64,000 nucleotides of DNA, taken from Rahnella rivi (lineage in GTDB: Bacteria; Pseudomonadota; Gammaproteobacteria; Enterobacterales; Enterobacteriaceae). The notes under the pieces are model-generated. The model saw only the letters and a list, made by a program, of their open reading frames with translations, was not told where the DNA came from and did not search any database. The translations under genes were made by a program, and so were the position numbers. Where the stretch lies: positions 62,001 through 126,000 of the forward strand of contig NZ_JAFMOX010000062.1 in NCBI RefSeq assembly GCF_019049655.1, given 5' to 3'. Every line of letters starts with the position of its first letter. Positions within the stretch are counted from its first letter, which is position 1. Below, piece by piece: positions 8,802 to 18,600 of the stretch.

Positions 8802-10802
8802 ATGACAGGCAGAAAAACCGCCGCATTACGGCTGACACAAAGCGCATTCGCCGTCGCGCTGTGCCTGGGTTTACAGGCTCCGGTGCAGGCTTACGATCAA
8901 CTTTATGTCTTCGGCGACAGCCTGAGTGACACCGGCAATAATGGACGCTGGACCTTCGACAGCAGTTCGCATCCGCTTTATGACGAAATCCTCGCCAACA
9001 ATATCGGCACGACGCTGACACCTTCTGCTAAAGGCGGCCTGAACTATGCCCAAGGCGGCGGCGTCGCGGTGCCGGGGCTGGATTCCGATGACACCACGCA
9101 GGATCAGGTCAAAAGCTATCTGGCCTCGACCGGCGGCAAAGCCGATCCGAAAGGGCTGTATATTCACTGGATTGGCGGCAACGATCTGGCCGCCGCGGCG
9201 CTCAGCCTGAACCCGATCACGGCAGTGGAGATTGCCACCAACAGCGCCACGCAGGCGGCTTCTCAGGTCAATGATTTACTCAAAGCCGGAGCCGGAACGG
9301 TCGTGGTGCCGACGGTGCCCAATATCGGCCTGACGCCGGTGCTGATGGAAGGCGTGATTCAGGTCGGCTTGCTGCCGGTGCAGCAACAGGCGCTGGCGGC
9401 GGCGTATCAGTACCTGAATGCGCAAAACACACCGAATACGGATGCCCGCACCGAGGCCATTCACAACGCACTGGCGGCAGCGGCGGCGGAAGGCTCGGCG
9501 ATCCCGCTGGTGCAGGACGTCATCGCCAAAGGGCTGGCAGCGGCCTATGACGCGCTCAAAGACGTGGCGGGCGGCCTGACCGAGACGTACAACACCACCG
9601 AAGATATCGCGCTGGCCAGAACCGGCGGCAATATTGCACGCGTGGATATCAACGGGCTGTTCAATGAAGTGGTCGCCGATCCGGCGCTGTACGGTTTCGC
9701 AAATACCGCCGGGACCGCCTGTCCGGTGGGCACTTCAGCCTCAGAATGTACCTCCAGTCTGCCGGGTTTTGACGCCAGCAAAGCGTTTCTGTTCTCTGAC
9801 CATTTCCACCCGACACCGCAGGCACATGCGCTGATCGCCGAGTACATGCAGTCCGTGATCAACGGCCCGCTGGAGGTCACCGCGCTGAATCAGGGTTCGC
9901 TGGCGCTGGCGCGCAATACGCAGGGATTGCTCGACAGCCGCTATCAGCAGTTACGCACGCAGGAGAATGACGCCGGGACTTTCGGTATGTTTGGCGGTTA
10001 CGCCGGGCAAAGCGCCGACAGCAAAATCAATCCGTCGCTGGGCGAGGACGATCTCACGTCTAACTCGCTCAATATCGGGATGGATTATCAGATGACCGAT
10101 CGCTGGATGATGGGGCTGATGATTTCCGGTTCAGACGATAAACAGGATCCGACGGACCATTATAGCTACCGCACGCGCGGCTGGATGGCGACAGCCTTTA
10201 CCGGCGTGAAAATCGCCGAAAATGGCTGGATCAACGGCGATGTGCATTACGGGTCGCTGAATTACGACGATATCAACCGCAGCATCAAACTCGGACCCAC
10301 CACCCGTACCGAGCGCGGTGAAACGGACGGCAAGCAGATTGGCGGACGCGTCACCGCTGGCTGGGATTTCCCGATTTTACCGGTGCTGAAAACCGGCCCG
10401 GTGGCGCAATACAGCTGGGATTACAGCAGCATTGAGGGATACAGCGAGAAGGGCAACAACAGCACTTCTATGCGCTTTGGTGACCAGACGTCTCACTCGC
10501 AAATCGGCGCGCTGGGCTGGCGCCTGAACGCAGATCTGGGGATCGTGAATCCGTATGCGCAGGTGACTTATGACCGTCAGTTTGGCGATGACACTTACAC
10601 CGCCACCGGCGCGATCAAATCCACCCGCACCAGGTTCAGCCGCACCACCGGCGAGCAGGACAACGACTGGGTCGATATGACGGTCGGGGCGAACGTCCAG
10701 ATAACCCACAGCGTCTCGGCTTTTGCGGCGATTTCCCAAACCACCGGCCTGGATTCCGGCGAACAAACGTCCTACAACGCCGGGATCAGTGCCCGGTTTT
10801 AA
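8802..10802 (+). CDS. GDSL-type autotransporter esterase/lipase
   Basis: A 666-residue type V autotransporter with an SGNH/GDSL esterase passenger, related to EstA-type enzymes. A signal peptide ends near Ala30 (APVQA). Block I is YVFGDSLSDTGNNGR with catalytic Ser40; block III is HWIGGNDLA (Asn127); block V is FSDHFHPTPQAH with Asp333 and His336. From about residue 400 there is a beta-barrel translocator with alternating aromatic strands, ending in a terminal Phe (GISARF) as expected for BAM-dependent insertion. ATG 8802 follows AAGGAAG; an in-frame upstream ATG exists but would bury the signal peptide. It should expose an esterase on the cell surface. It is divergent from tag and inserted before glyQ, an arrangement absent from E. 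coli K-12. Confidence 0.9.
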   Translation: MTGRKTAALRLTQSAFAVALCLGLQAPVQAYDQLYVFGDSLSDTGNNGRWTFDSSSHPLYDEILANNIGTTLTPSAKGGLNYAQGGGVAVPGLDSDDTTQDQVKSYLASTGGKADPKGLYIHWIGGNDLAAAALSLNPITAVEIATNSATQAASQVNDLLKAGAGTVVVPTVPNIGLTPVLMEGVIQVGLLPVQQQALAAAYQYLNAQNTPNTDARTEAIHNALAAAAAEGSAIPLVQDVIAKGLAAAYDALKDVAGGLTETYNTTEDIALARTGGNIARVDINGLFNEVVADPALYGFANTAGTACPVGTSASECTSSLPGFDASKAFLFSDHFHPTPQAHALIAEYMQSVINGPLEVTALNQGSLALARNTQGLLDSRYQQLRTQENDAGTFGMFGGYAGQSADSKINPSLGEDDLTSNSLNIGMDYQMTDRWMMGLMISGSDDKQDPTDHYSYRTRGWMATAFTGVKIAENGWINGDVHYGSLNYDDINRSIKLGPTTRTERGETDGKQIGGRVTAGWDFPILPVLKTGPVAQYSWDYSSIEGYSEKGNNSTSMRFGDQTSHSQIGALGWRLNADLGIVNPYAQVTYDRQFGDDTYTATGAIKSTRTRFSRTTGEQDNDWVDMTVGANVQITHSVSAFAAISQTTGLDSGEQTSYNAGISARF

Positions 10803-10807
10803 CCACG

Positions 10808-10829
10808 AAAGGGGCGCAGAGCCCCTTTT
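10808..10829 (+). terminator. Rho-independent terminator of the esterase gene
   Basis: AAAGGGGC-GCAGA-GCCCCTTTT hairpin with a short T run, five bases after the stop codon of the autotransporter gene. Confidence 0.85.
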
Positions 10830-10968
10830 ACTTTCCAAAAATGCGCGCCAAAACCTAAACACTCCCTCTCGGTAACGCTCACTCGCCTGATTCTGGCTGA
10901 TTATCTTCCGTTCAGCGGGTATACTGTCGGACTCTCTTTAAACCCACTTTCTCGCGTGCGAATCCAAC

Positions 10969-11883
10969 ATGCAAAAGTTTGATACCAAGACATTTCAGGG
11001 CCTGATCCTGACACTGCAAGATTATTGGGCGCAGCAGGGCTGCACCATTGTTCAACCGCTGGATATGGAAGTCGGCGCGGGTACTTCGCATCCGATGACC
11101 AGCCTGCGCGCACTCGGCCCTGAGCCTTTTGCGGCAGCCTATGTTCAGCCCTCACGCCGTCCGACGGATGGCCGCTACGGCGAAAACCCAAACCGCCTGC
11201 AGCACTATTATCAGTTCCAGGTGATGATCAAACCTTCACCGGAAAACATTCAGGAGCTGTACCTCGGCTCGCTGAAAGAGCTGGGCCTCGACCCGCTGAT
11301 CCACGATATTCGCTTCGTTGAAGACAACTGGGAAAACCCGACGCTCGGCGCCTGGGGTCTTGGCTGGGAAGTGTGGCTGAACGGCATGGAAGTGACGCAG
11401 TTCACTTACTTCCAGCAGGTTGGCGGCCTGGAATGTAAACCGGTGACAGGTGAAATCACTTACGGTCTGGAACGTCTGGCGATGTACATCCAGGGCGTAG
11501 ACAGCGTTTACGATCTGGTCTGGAGCAACGGTCCGCTGGGCAAAACCACCTACGGCGACGTGTTCCATCAGAACGAAGTGGAGCAATCCACCTATAACTT
11601 CGAATACGCCGACGTTGATTTCCTGTTCTCCTGCTTCGAACAGCACGAGAAAGAAGCGCAAACCCTGCTGGCGCTTGAAAAGCCACTGGCGCTGCCTGCT
11701 TACGAGCGCATCCTGAAAGCGGCCCATTGCTTCAACCTGCTCGACGCGCGTAAAGCGATTTCTGTGACTGAACGTCAGCGCTACATTCTGCGCATCCGTA
11801 CCCTGACTAAAGCGGTAGCTGAGGCGTATTACGCTTCCCGCGAAGTGCTGGGCTTCCCGATGTGCAAAAAGAACGAGAAGTGA
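10969..11883 (+). CDS. glyQ: Glycyl-tRNA synthetase alpha subunit
   Basis: A 304-residue alpha subunit of the heterotetrameric (alpha2beta2) bacterial glycyl-tRNA synthetase, carrying the class II catalytic core that activates glycine. It is nearly colinear with E. coli GlyQ from [13 protein letters not shown], through [20 protein letters not shown] (motif region) and [17 protein letters not shown], to the C-terminus [10 protein letters not shown]. Nine bases separate its stop from the glyS start, so the two form an operon. Confidence 0.98.
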   Translation: MQKFDTKTFQGLILTLQDYWAQQGCTIVQPLDMEVGAGTSHPMTSLRALGPEPFAAAYVQPSRRPTDGRYGENPNRLQHYYQFQVMIKPSPENIQELYLGSLKELGLDPLIHDIRFVEDNWENPTLGAWGLGWEVWLNGMEVTQFTYFQQVGGLECKPVTGEITYGLERLAMYIQGVDSVYDLVWSNGPLGKTTYGDVFHQNEVEQSTYNFEYADVDFLFSCFEQHEKEAQTLLALEKPLALPAYERILKAAHCFNLLDARKAISVTERQRYILRIRTLTKAVAEAYYASREVLGFPMCKKNEK

Positions 11884-11892
11884 GATAAGTCC

Positions 11893-13962
11893 ATGACTGA
11901 AAAAACATTTCTGGTGGAAATCGGCACGGAAGAACTGCCACCGAAGGCTCTGCGCAGCCTTGCTGAATCTTTTGCAGCCAACCTGACTGCGGAGCTGGAT
12001 GCGGCGAATCTGCCACACGGCGACGTAAAATGGTTTGCCGCGCCGCGCCGTCTGGCGCTGAAAGTCTCCGGTCTGCATGAATCTCAGGCTGACCGCGAAG
12101 TTGAAAAACGCGGCCCGGCTGTGGCGCAGGCGTTTGATGCCGAAGGCAAACCGAGCAAAGCCGCTGAAGGCTGGGCTCGCGGTTGCGGTATCACCGTTGA
12201 TCAGGCCGATCGTCTGGTCACCGACAAAGGTGAATGGCTGGTGTACCGTGCGCACGTCAAAGGCGAAAGCGCGCAACAGCTGCTGCCTGCGATGATCGCA
12301 ACGTCACTGTCCAAACTGCCTATTCCTAAACTGATGCGCTGGGGCGATTCCGACGTGCAGTTTGTGCGTCCGGTTCACACCGTGACTCTGCTGTTAGGCG
12401 ATGAACTGATCCCGGCGAAAATCCTCGGTATCGATTCTGCCCGCACGATCCGCGGCCACCGCTTCATGGGCGAGCCTGAATTCACCCTCGACAACGCCGA
12501 TCAGTATCCGCAAATTCTGCTGGAACGCGGCAAAGTCATTGCTGATTACGAACAGCGTAAAGCGCTGATCAAACAGGATGCGGAAAAAGCGGCGAAAGAG
12601 ATTGGCGGCATCGCCGATCTGAGTGAAAGCCTGCTGGAAGAAGTGGCGTCTCTGGTGGAATGGCCGGTGGTGCTGACCGCGAAATTCGAAGAGAAATTCC
12701 TGGCGGTACCGGCTGAAGCGCTGGTTTACACCATGAAAGGCGACCAGAAGTATTTCCCGGTGTACGACGCTGCGGGCAAACTTCTGCCGAACTTTATCTT
12801 TGTGGCCAACATCGAATCGAAAGATCCGCAGCAAATCATTTCCGGTAACGAGAAAGTGGTGCGTCCGCGTCTGGCCGATGCCGAATTCTTCTTCAATACC
12901 GACCGCAAAAAACGTCTCGAAGATAACCTGCCGCGTCTGGAAACCGTATTGTTCCAGAAACAGCTGGGTACGCTGCGTGACAAAACTGACCGTATTCAGG
13001 CGCTGTCTGGCTGGATCGCCGATAAAATCGGTGCCAACGTTGAGAACGCCAAACGCGCGGGCCTGCTGTCAAAATGCGACCTGATGACCAACATGGTCTT
13101 CGAATTCACCGACACGCAGGGCGTGATGGGCATGCACTATGCGCGTCACGACGGCGAGCAGGAAGAAGTCGCGGTTGCGCTGAACGAACAGTATCAGCCA
13201 CGCTTTGCGGGCGACGAGTTGCCGGCTTCGCTGGTGGCCTGTGCCCTGGCTATCGCAGACAAGATGGACACCCTGGCCGGTATTTTCGGCATCGGGCAGC
13301 ATCCGAAAGGCGACAAAGACCCGTTTGCACTGCGTCGTGCAGCGCTCGGTGTTCTGCGTATCATCGTTGAGAAAAACCTGTCACTCGATCTGCAAACCCT
13401 GACCGAAGAAGCGGTGCGCCTGTACGGCGACAAGCTGACTAACGCCAAGGTTGTCGATGAAGTGGTTGATTTCATGCTCGGTCGTTTCCGTGCGTGGTAT
13501 CAGGAAGAAGGTCACGCGGTCGATACCATTCAGGCCGTGCTGGCACGTCGTCCGACCAAACCGGCAGATTTCGATGCCCGTGTGAAAGCGGTGAGTTACT
13601 TCCGTACGCTGGACGAAGCGGCAACGCTGGCTGCGGCCAACAAACGTGTATCCAACATTCTGGCGAAATCCACCGACGTTCTGCTGGATCACGTTCACGC
13701 CTCCGTGCTGAAAGAACCTGCTGAGCTGAAACTGGCGACGCATCTGGTGGTGCTGCGCGACAAGCTGGAACCGCTGTTTGCCGCTGGTCAGTACAAAGAA
13801 GCGCTGGTGGAACTGGCTGCGCTGCGCGAAACCGTGGATACGTTCTTTGACACCGTCATGGTGATGGATGAGAACGAAGCAGTGCGTATCAACCGTCTGA
13901 CATTGCTGTCTAAACTGCGGGAGTTGTTCCTGCAGGTAGCGGATATTTCGCTGCTTCAGTAA
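11893..13962 (+). CDS. glyS: Glycyl-tRNA synthetase beta subunit
   Basis: A 689-residue beta subunit, matching the E. coli GlyS length. It contributes tRNA binding and is needed for activity. The N-terminus [16 protein letters not shown] and the segment [11 protein letters not shown] are family hallmarks; an HD-like stretch ([20 protein letters not shown]) and a C-terminal anticodon-binding domain resembling that of arginyl-tRNA synthetase (about residues 580-680) follow. It is co-transcribed with glyQ. Confidence 0.98.
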   Translation: MTEKTFLVEIGTEELPPKALRSLAESFAANLTAELDAANLPHGDVKWFAAPRRLALKVSGLHESQADREVEKRGPAVAQAFDAEGKPSKAAEGWARGCGITVDQADRLVTDKGEWLVYRAHVKGESAQQLLPAMIATSLSKLPIPKLMRWGDSDVQFVRPVHTVTLLLGDELIPAKILGIDSARTIRGHRFMGEPEFTLDNADQYPQILLERGKVIADYEQRKALIKQDAEKAAKEIGGIADLSESLLEEVASLVEWPVVLTAKFEEKFLAVPAEALVYTMKGDQKYFPVYDAAGKLLPNFIFVANIESKDPQQIISGNEKVVRPRLADAEFFFNTDRKKRLEDNLPRLETVLFQKQLGTLRDKTDRIQALSGWIADKIGANVENAKRAGLLSKCDLMTNMVFEFTDTQGVMGMHYARHDGEQEEVAVALNEQYQPRFAGDELPASLVACALAIADKMDTLAGIFGIGQHPKGDKDPFALRRAALGVLRIIVEKNLSLDLQTLTEEAVRLYGDKLTNAKVVDEVVDFMLGRFRAWYQEEGHAVDTIQAVLARRPTKPADFDARVKAVSYFRTLDEAATLAAANKRVSNILAKSTDVLLDHVHASVLKEPAELKLATHLVVLRDKLEPLFAAGQYKEALVELAALRETVDTFFDTVMVMDENEAVRINRLTLLSKLRELFLQVADISLLQ

Positions 13963-14363
13963 GACGGTGACTTTGTAAGTTATTAAGGTTGCGGGCGTCG
14001 GCCCACGCCGACCAGAGGGAGAATAAACGTTCTCCCTCTGGACTCCCCGCTCTTTTCACTGCGCGCTACGCGATACCCTCATTTCAGGTGTCGGGCCTCA
14101 CGTCCTGAACCCTTCATCCGGTGCCATTTTTAAGCACGCCAATCCACACCTTTTCAAAATAAAACCATTCTGCTTGTGAATTAAAAAGCCCCCGGCGTTG
14201 CTCCTGACCTTGAACTTCAACGTTAAGTTGAATTTAACGTTTTTACAGGCTTTTTTAAAAAGCGTTCTCCCCCCAATTGTTCTATCCTATAACCCGCATG
14301 GAATGCACAGCATCGGCAGGGAACTGGCCGGAAGAAGAACATTGAAATCAGGAGTCAGGACTC
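13963..14363. other. Gene-free interval between glyS and yiaF
   Basis: No credible gene lies in these 401 bases. The interval holds the long hairpin at 14012-14041, a smaller GGCGT/ACGCC inverted repeat just before it, and an AT-rich stretch near 14155-14290 that probably carries the yiaF promoter. Confidence 0.6.
14012..14041. repeat. 12-bp perfect inverted repeat after glyS
   Basis: CCAGAGGGAGAA, a 6-base loop, then TTCTCCCTCTGG: a perfect 12-bp stem starting 50 bases after the glyS stop. No T run follows on either strand, so it is not a classic intrinsic terminator. It may be an RNA-processing element, a Rho-dependent stop or part of a dispersed repeat. Confidence 0.6.
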
Positions 14364-15086
14364 ATGGCTGTAGGGATCAGAAGCGGTGCATTTTCTCGCT
14401 GGCTGGCGCCGTTTATCGCACTGCTGGTCGTTTTCCAGCTCACGGCATGTGGCGATAAAGAACCGGAACAACGCAAAGCCTTTATCGATTATTTGCAAAA
14501 TACCGTGATGCGCAGCGGGCAAAACCTGCCATCGCTGAGCGAAGATCAGAAACAACGTTTTGGTAATTACGCGAATGACTACGGCATTATTTTGTCATTC
14601 TCCCGTCAGATGAAAGGCGCTGTCGATGGCAGCTTCGTGCCAGTGGTCAACGCAATCGGTCAGGTGCGCACACCGCAGGATTACATGACGCAACGCGGTG
14701 CGCTGCAACAGGCGGCCGGTACGCTGAGCCTGCTCAATGCACAGCTGCGTGACTCGAAAGTGAAAGCCGATACCGCGATGGCTGCACTGAAACAGCCGGA
14801 CGATCTGAAAGCGGTTTACAGCCAGGTGTACAGCACCGTAGTGACGCAACCCGCTAACGTGCTGACCCCGCTGGTACCTGCGCTGCAAAGCTTCACGCAG
14901 GATATCGTCTCTGTTGGTGATTACCTGCAACAGCAGGGCGCCCAGGTGGCATTCGCCAACGGCGGCGTGCAGTTCCCGACGCAGCAGCAGGCGACGCAGT
15001 ACAACACCATGATGTCGAATCTGGTGGGCAAACAGCAGACATTGCTTGAGGCGCAGAAAGTCGCGCAAGGCGATTTCAGCCGCTAA
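14364..15086 (+). CDS. yiaF: DUF3053 lipoprotein YiaF
   Basis: A 240-residue DUF3053 protein like E. coli YiaF. The signal peptide carries a lipobox-like LTAC with Cys at residue 29, so it is probably a lipoprotein. The mature part is helical: FIDYLQNTVMRSG, then long glutamine-rich helices ending in LVGKQQTLLEAQKVAQGDFSR. Its function is unknown. In E. coli yiaF lies in the same neighbourhood as glyQS. CAGGAG is present upstream of ATG 14364, and a strong terminator follows. Confidence 0.88.
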   Translation: MAVGIRSGAFSRWLAPFIALLVVFQLTACGDKEPEQRKAFIDYLQNTVMRSGQNLPSLSEDQKQRFGNYANDYGIILSFSRQMKGAVDGSFVPVVNAIGQVRTPQDYMTQRGALQQAAGTLSLLNAQLRDSKVKADTAMAALKQPDDLKAVYSQVYSTVVTQPANVLTPLVPALQSFTQDIVSVGDYLQQQGAQVAFANGGVQFPTQQQATQYNTMMSNLVGKQQTLLEAQKVAQGDFSR

Positions 15087-15109
15087 GCCGGTTAAAAACG
15101 ATTTATGTT

Positions 15110-15138
15110 AAGCCACGCGATGTCTGCGTGGCTTTTTT
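15110..15138 (+). terminator. Rho-independent terminator of yiaF
   Basis: AAGCCACGC / GCGTGGCTT stem with a 7-base loop, followed by TTTT; located 24 bases after the yiaF stop. Confidence 0.9.
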
Positions 15139-15412
15139 ATTGTCTGAAGCGAATGCAATCAGGTGAATCAGATCCCCATCACAAATGAAGGCAATAATAT
15201 AAAAATGAATTCTGTGGATTTATTCACAATTAGCCTGTTGCGTTAAATCCTTATTTATGAAAATGACGTTATTCGTGTGATCTTGGTTGGGTTTTATTAT
15301 CGCCATGACAGTTTTTATAATGTCGATCACAAATTCTTGCCGGTTTGATTAAATCCATTTCAAAGAATATGCTCATGAAAGTAAATAATCATCGATAAAA
15401 TAAGGATGAGTT
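15139..15412. promoter_or_regulatory. AT-rich leader of the cmt operon
   Basis: No gene is seen here. The interval is AT-rich. TCGATCACAAAT near 15324-15335 and TGTGATC near 15276-15283 resemble CRP half-sites, but neither forms a full TGTGA-N6-TCACA palindrome. Catabolite control is plausible for a PTS operon but weakly supported here. Confidence 0.3.
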
Positions 15413-15859
15413 ATGTCGTCATTAATGGATTTTTTTGAACGTGAAAGTATTGCGATATATTCTTGCGCTGAAAACTGGTCTGAGGCGATAGATTTATCGA
15501 TGAGACATCTTCTGCAAAGAAAATATATTACACCGGACTATATTCAGGCGATTAAAGAGACTACCCGTGAAATCGGCCCTTATTATTTGCTTGCCCCTGG
15601 TATTGCCATGCCCCATGCAAGGCCGGAGTGCGGTGCGTTAGGTACGGCGCTGAGCCTGACGTTGCTGCGCGAAGGCGTCAGCTTTGATGCTGAAAGCCCG
15701 CCGGTTCGCTTGCTTATCGGATTAGCCGCGAAAGATTCTGATTCACATATTGAGGCAATTCAGGCGTTAAGTGAAATGCTTTGCGAAGATGAAGTTATTG
15801 ATGAATTACTCAATGCAAATAATTCAGAGGAATTAATTAATATCATTCAGCGTTATTAG
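15413..15859 (+). CDS. cmtB: PTS mannitol-type EIIA component (CmtB-like)
   Basis: A 148-residue stand-alone EIIA of the fructose/mannitol class. The phosphorylated histidine is His68 in the motif GIAMPHARPECG. It receives phosphate from HPr and passes it to the EIIB domain of the next gene. It matches E. coli CmtB (147 residues) in size and order. AAGGATGAG precedes ATG 15413. It is first in a five-gene operon with cmtA, yggP, an MtlR-like gene and yggC. In E. coli this cryptic system's substrate is not firmly known. Confidence 0.9.
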   Translation: MSSLMDFFERESIAIYSCAENWSEAIDLSMRHLLQRKYITPDYIQAIKETTREIGPYYLLAPGIAMPHARPECGALGTALSLTLLREGVSFDAESPPVRLLIGLAAKDSDSHIEAIQALSEMLCEDEVIDELLNANNSEELINIIQRY

Positions 15860-15889
15860 TTTTATCCTAACATCACACAGGATTTTAAT

Positions 15890-17293
15890 ATGGCTAATAA
15901 ATCTATGCGCGCCAGAGTGCAGGCTTTTGGCGGCTTTCTGACGGCAATGGTTATTCCCAATATAGGCGCATTTATTGCCTGGGGTTTTATTACCGCGTTA
16001 TTTATACCCACCGGATGGACCCCTGACCCGCACTTTGGTCAGCTTGTCGGCCCGATGATCACCTATTTATTGCCGCTGATGATTGGCTCAACCGGCGGCC
16101 ATTTAATTGGCGGAAAGCGCGGTGCGGTAATGGGCGGGATCGGCACCATGGGCGTCATTGTCGGGGCCGATATTCCGATGTTCATCGGCGCAATGGTGAT
16201 GGGGCCGCTGGGGGGACATGTCATCAAAGTCGTCGATAAGGCGCTTGAGAAACGCATTCCGGCGGGCTTTGAAATGGTCATCAATAATTTCTCCCTCGGC
16301 ATTCTCGGCATGTTGTTGTGCCTGCTGGCCTATGAAGTGATCGGCCCGGCGGTAATGGCCGCCAATAACGTGGTGAAAGAGGGCATTGAGGCGCTGGTGG
16401 CGACCGGTTATCTGCCGCTGCTGTCAGTGATTAATGAACCGGCCAAAGTGCTGTTTCTGAATAATGCGATAGATCAGGGCGTTTACTATCCGCTGGGCAT
16501 GCAGGACACCGCCGTCGCCGGAAAATCGATTTATTTCATGGTGGCCTCCAATCCCGGCCCCGGTCTGGGCATTTTGCTGGCGTTTTCCCTGTTCGGCAAA
16601 GGGCTGAGTAAAAAGTCAGCACCCGGCGCGATGATCATTCATTTTCTCGGTGGCATCCACGAACTGTATTTCCCGTATGTGCTGATGAAACCGCTGATGA
16701 TTATCGCCATGATTGCGGGCGGCATGACCGGCATTTATGTCTTCGAGCTGTTTGGCGCGGGGCTGGTGGCGGGGCCAAGCCCTGGCTCTATCTTTGCCTA
16801 TCTGGCGCTGACGCCGCGCGGGGGCTTTCTGGGAACCTGCGCCGGCGTGCTGGCCGGTACGGTCGTCTCTTTTGTCGTCGCCTCGGCCATCCTGAAACTG
16901 GATAAATCGCCTGCGGAAGACACGTTTGCGGATTCTCAGGCCGCCAGTAAAAAGCGTAAAGCTGAAGGTAAAAATGCGGTGCAGCCGGTCAACGGCAATA
17001 TCCGTCTGATTGCGTTTGTCTGTGATGCGGGAATGGGATCGAGTGCGATGGGCGCGACAACGTTTCGCAAAAAGCTGCAAAAAGCCGGTTATGAAATCGA
17101 AGTGAAGCACTACTCCATCGAAAACATTCCGGCCGACGCCGACATTATTGTCACCCATGCCAGCCTCGAAGGCCGTGCGCAGCGGGTGACCGATCAGCCA
17201 TTGATTCTGATAAAAAACTATCTCGGCGACCCGGCGCTTGATGCGTTGTTTGCCGATATCACTTCCCCGGTTCAGCAAGGAGCAACAGCATGA
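15890..17293 (+). CDS. cmtA: PTS mannitol-type EIICB component (CmtA-like)
   Basis: A 467-residue EIICB permease. The membrane EIIC domain (about residues 1-340) opens with MVIPNIGAFIAWGFITALFIPTGW-like sequence shared with MtlA and contains NEPAKVLFLNNAI and the GGIHE motif at about residues 254-258. The EIIB domain at the C-terminus has its phosphocysteine Cys378 in FVCDAGMGSSAMG. Unlike MtlA there is no fused EIIA; CmtB supplies it. The gene overlaps yggP by 4 bp (ATGA). A polyol substrate is likely, but its identity is unproven. Confidence 0.92.
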   Translation: MANKSMRARVQAFGGFLTAMVIPNIGAFIAWGFITALFIPTGWTPDPHFGQLVGPMITYLLPLMIGSTGGHLIGGKRGAVMGGIGTMGVIVGADIPMFIGAMVMGPLGGHVIKVVDKALEKRIPAGFEMVINNFSLGILGMLLCLLAYEVIGPAVMAANNVVKEGIEALVATGYLPLLSVINEPAKVLFLNNAIDQGVYYPLGMQDTAVAGKSIYFMVASNPGPGLGILLAFSLFGKGLSKKSAPGAMIIHFLGGIHELYFPYVLMKPLMIIAMIAGGMTGIYVFELFGAGLVAGPSPGSIFAYLALTPRGGFLGTCAGVLAGTVVSFVVASAILKLDKSPAEDTFADSQAASKKRKAEGKNAVQPVNGNIRLIAFVCDAGMGSSAMGATTFRKKLQKAGYEIEVKHYSIENIPADADIIVTHASLEGRAQRVTDQPLILIKNYLGDPALDALFADITSPVQQGATA

Positions 17294-18558
17294 AAACCAA
17301 CGTCGCCGCCATTTACGGAAAAAAAGATGTGAGACTGCGTGAGTTTGAACTGCCGGACATCACCGATGACGAATTGCTGGTGAGCGTCGTCTCGGACAGC
17401 GTTTGCCTCTCGACGTACAAAGCGGCATTGCTGGGCGGCGAACATAAACGTGTGCCGGAGGATATCGCCGAACATCCGGCCATCACGGGGCACGAATGTG
17501 CGGGTGTGATTGTGCAGGTGGGCAAAAATCTCAGAAACCGGTTTGAAGTGGGAAAACGCTTCGTGCTGCAACCGGCGATGGGGCTGCCAAGCGGCTATTC
17601 CGCCGGTTACAGCTACGAAACTTTTGGCGGTAACGCGACGTACATGATCATCCCGAAACTGGCTATCGATATGGGCTGTGTTCTGCCGTACGAAAGCCGC
17701 TATTTCGCCGCTGCGTCGCTCGCCGAGCCGATGTGCTGCATTATCGGCGCGTATCACGCCAGTTATCACACCACGCAATATGTGTATGAGCATCAGATGG
17801 GCATCAAAGCGGGGGGGAATCTGGCGCTGCTGGCGTGCGCGGGGCCGATGGGCATTGGTGCGATTGATTATGCGATCAACGGCGACGTGCGCCCGGCGCG
17901 GGTTGTGGTGGTGGATATCGACGAGCAACGGCTGGCGCGCGCAGAACAGCTTTTACCGGTGGCGATGGCGGCAGAAAAAGGCATCGAGCTGGTGTATATC
18001 AACAGCAAAACGTTGCCAGATCCGGCGGCGGCTTTGCGCGAAATGACCGGCGGCGCAGGCTTTGATGATGTATTTGTGTACGCGGCGGTGGCGGAAGTGA
18101 TTGAACTGGGGGATGCGCTGCTGGGCGAAGATGGTTGCCTGAACTTCTTTGCCGGGCCAACCGACAAAAACTTCAGCGTTCCCTTCAATTTCTACAACGT
18201 TCACTACGGTTCGACGCACATTGTCGGCACGTCCGGCGGCTCGACCGGCGACATGGAAGAGGCGCTGGCGCTGACGGCGGCAGGGCGTATTCAGCCATCC
18301 TATATGATCACGCATATCGGCGGTCTGGATGCCGTTCCCGACACGGTGCTCAATCTGCCGCATATTCCTGGCGGTAAAAAGCTTATTTATAACGGCATTT
18401 CCCTGCCGCTGACCGCCATTGACGATTTTGCAGAATTAGGCAAAACCGATCCGCTGTTTGCCCGGCTGGCGCAGGAGGTTGCACCGACGCACGGTGTCTG
18501 GAATGAACAGGCGGAACGCGTACTGCTCAGCCACTTTGGTGTTTCCACCGGGCTGTAA
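17290..18558 (+). CDS. yggP: Zinc-type polyol/sugar-phosphate dehydrogenase YggP
   Basis: A 422-residue medium-chain dehydrogenase/reductase like E. coli YggP and related to L-sorbose-1-phosphate reductase (SorE). The N-terminal catalytic domain contains GHECAGVIVQVG; a Rossmann-like LACAGPMGIGAIDYA segment (about residues 180-195) binds NAD(P). It follows cmtA with a 4-bp overlap, so it probably oxidises the phosphorylated polyol produced by the PTS. Cofactor and substrate are inferred. Confidence 0.85.
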   Translation: MKTNVAAIYGKKDVRLREFELPDITDDELLVSVVSDSVCLSTYKAALLGGEHKRVPEDIAEHPAITGHECAGVIVQVGKNLRNRFEVGKRFVLQPAMGLPSGYSAGYSYETFGGNATYMIIPKLAIDMGCVLPYESRYFAAASLAEPMCCIIGAYHASYHTTQYVYEHQMGIKAGGNLALLACAGPMGIGAIDYAINGDVRPARVVVVDIDEQRLARAEQLLPVAMAAEKGIELVYINSKTLPDPAAALREMTGGAGFDDVFVYAAVAEVIELGDALLGEDGCLNFFAGPTDKNFSVPFNFYNVHYGSTHIVGTSGGSTGDMEEALALTAAGRIQPSYMITHIGGLDAVPDTVLNLPHIPGGKKLIYNGISLPLTAIDDFAELGKTDPLFARLAQEVAPTHGVWNEQAERVLLSHFGVSTGL

Positions 18559-18600
18559 TATCATCGATTCTCCTCATTAAAAACGATGGTTAAGGGAAGG

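Noticed and set aside
11236-12276. Open frame of 346 codons antisense to glyQ-glyS
   Set aside because: It spans two confirmed genes and has no family features.
15270-15340. Full CRP site upstream of cmtB
   Set aside because: Only half-sites are present; neither forms a TGTGA-N6-TCACA palindrome.
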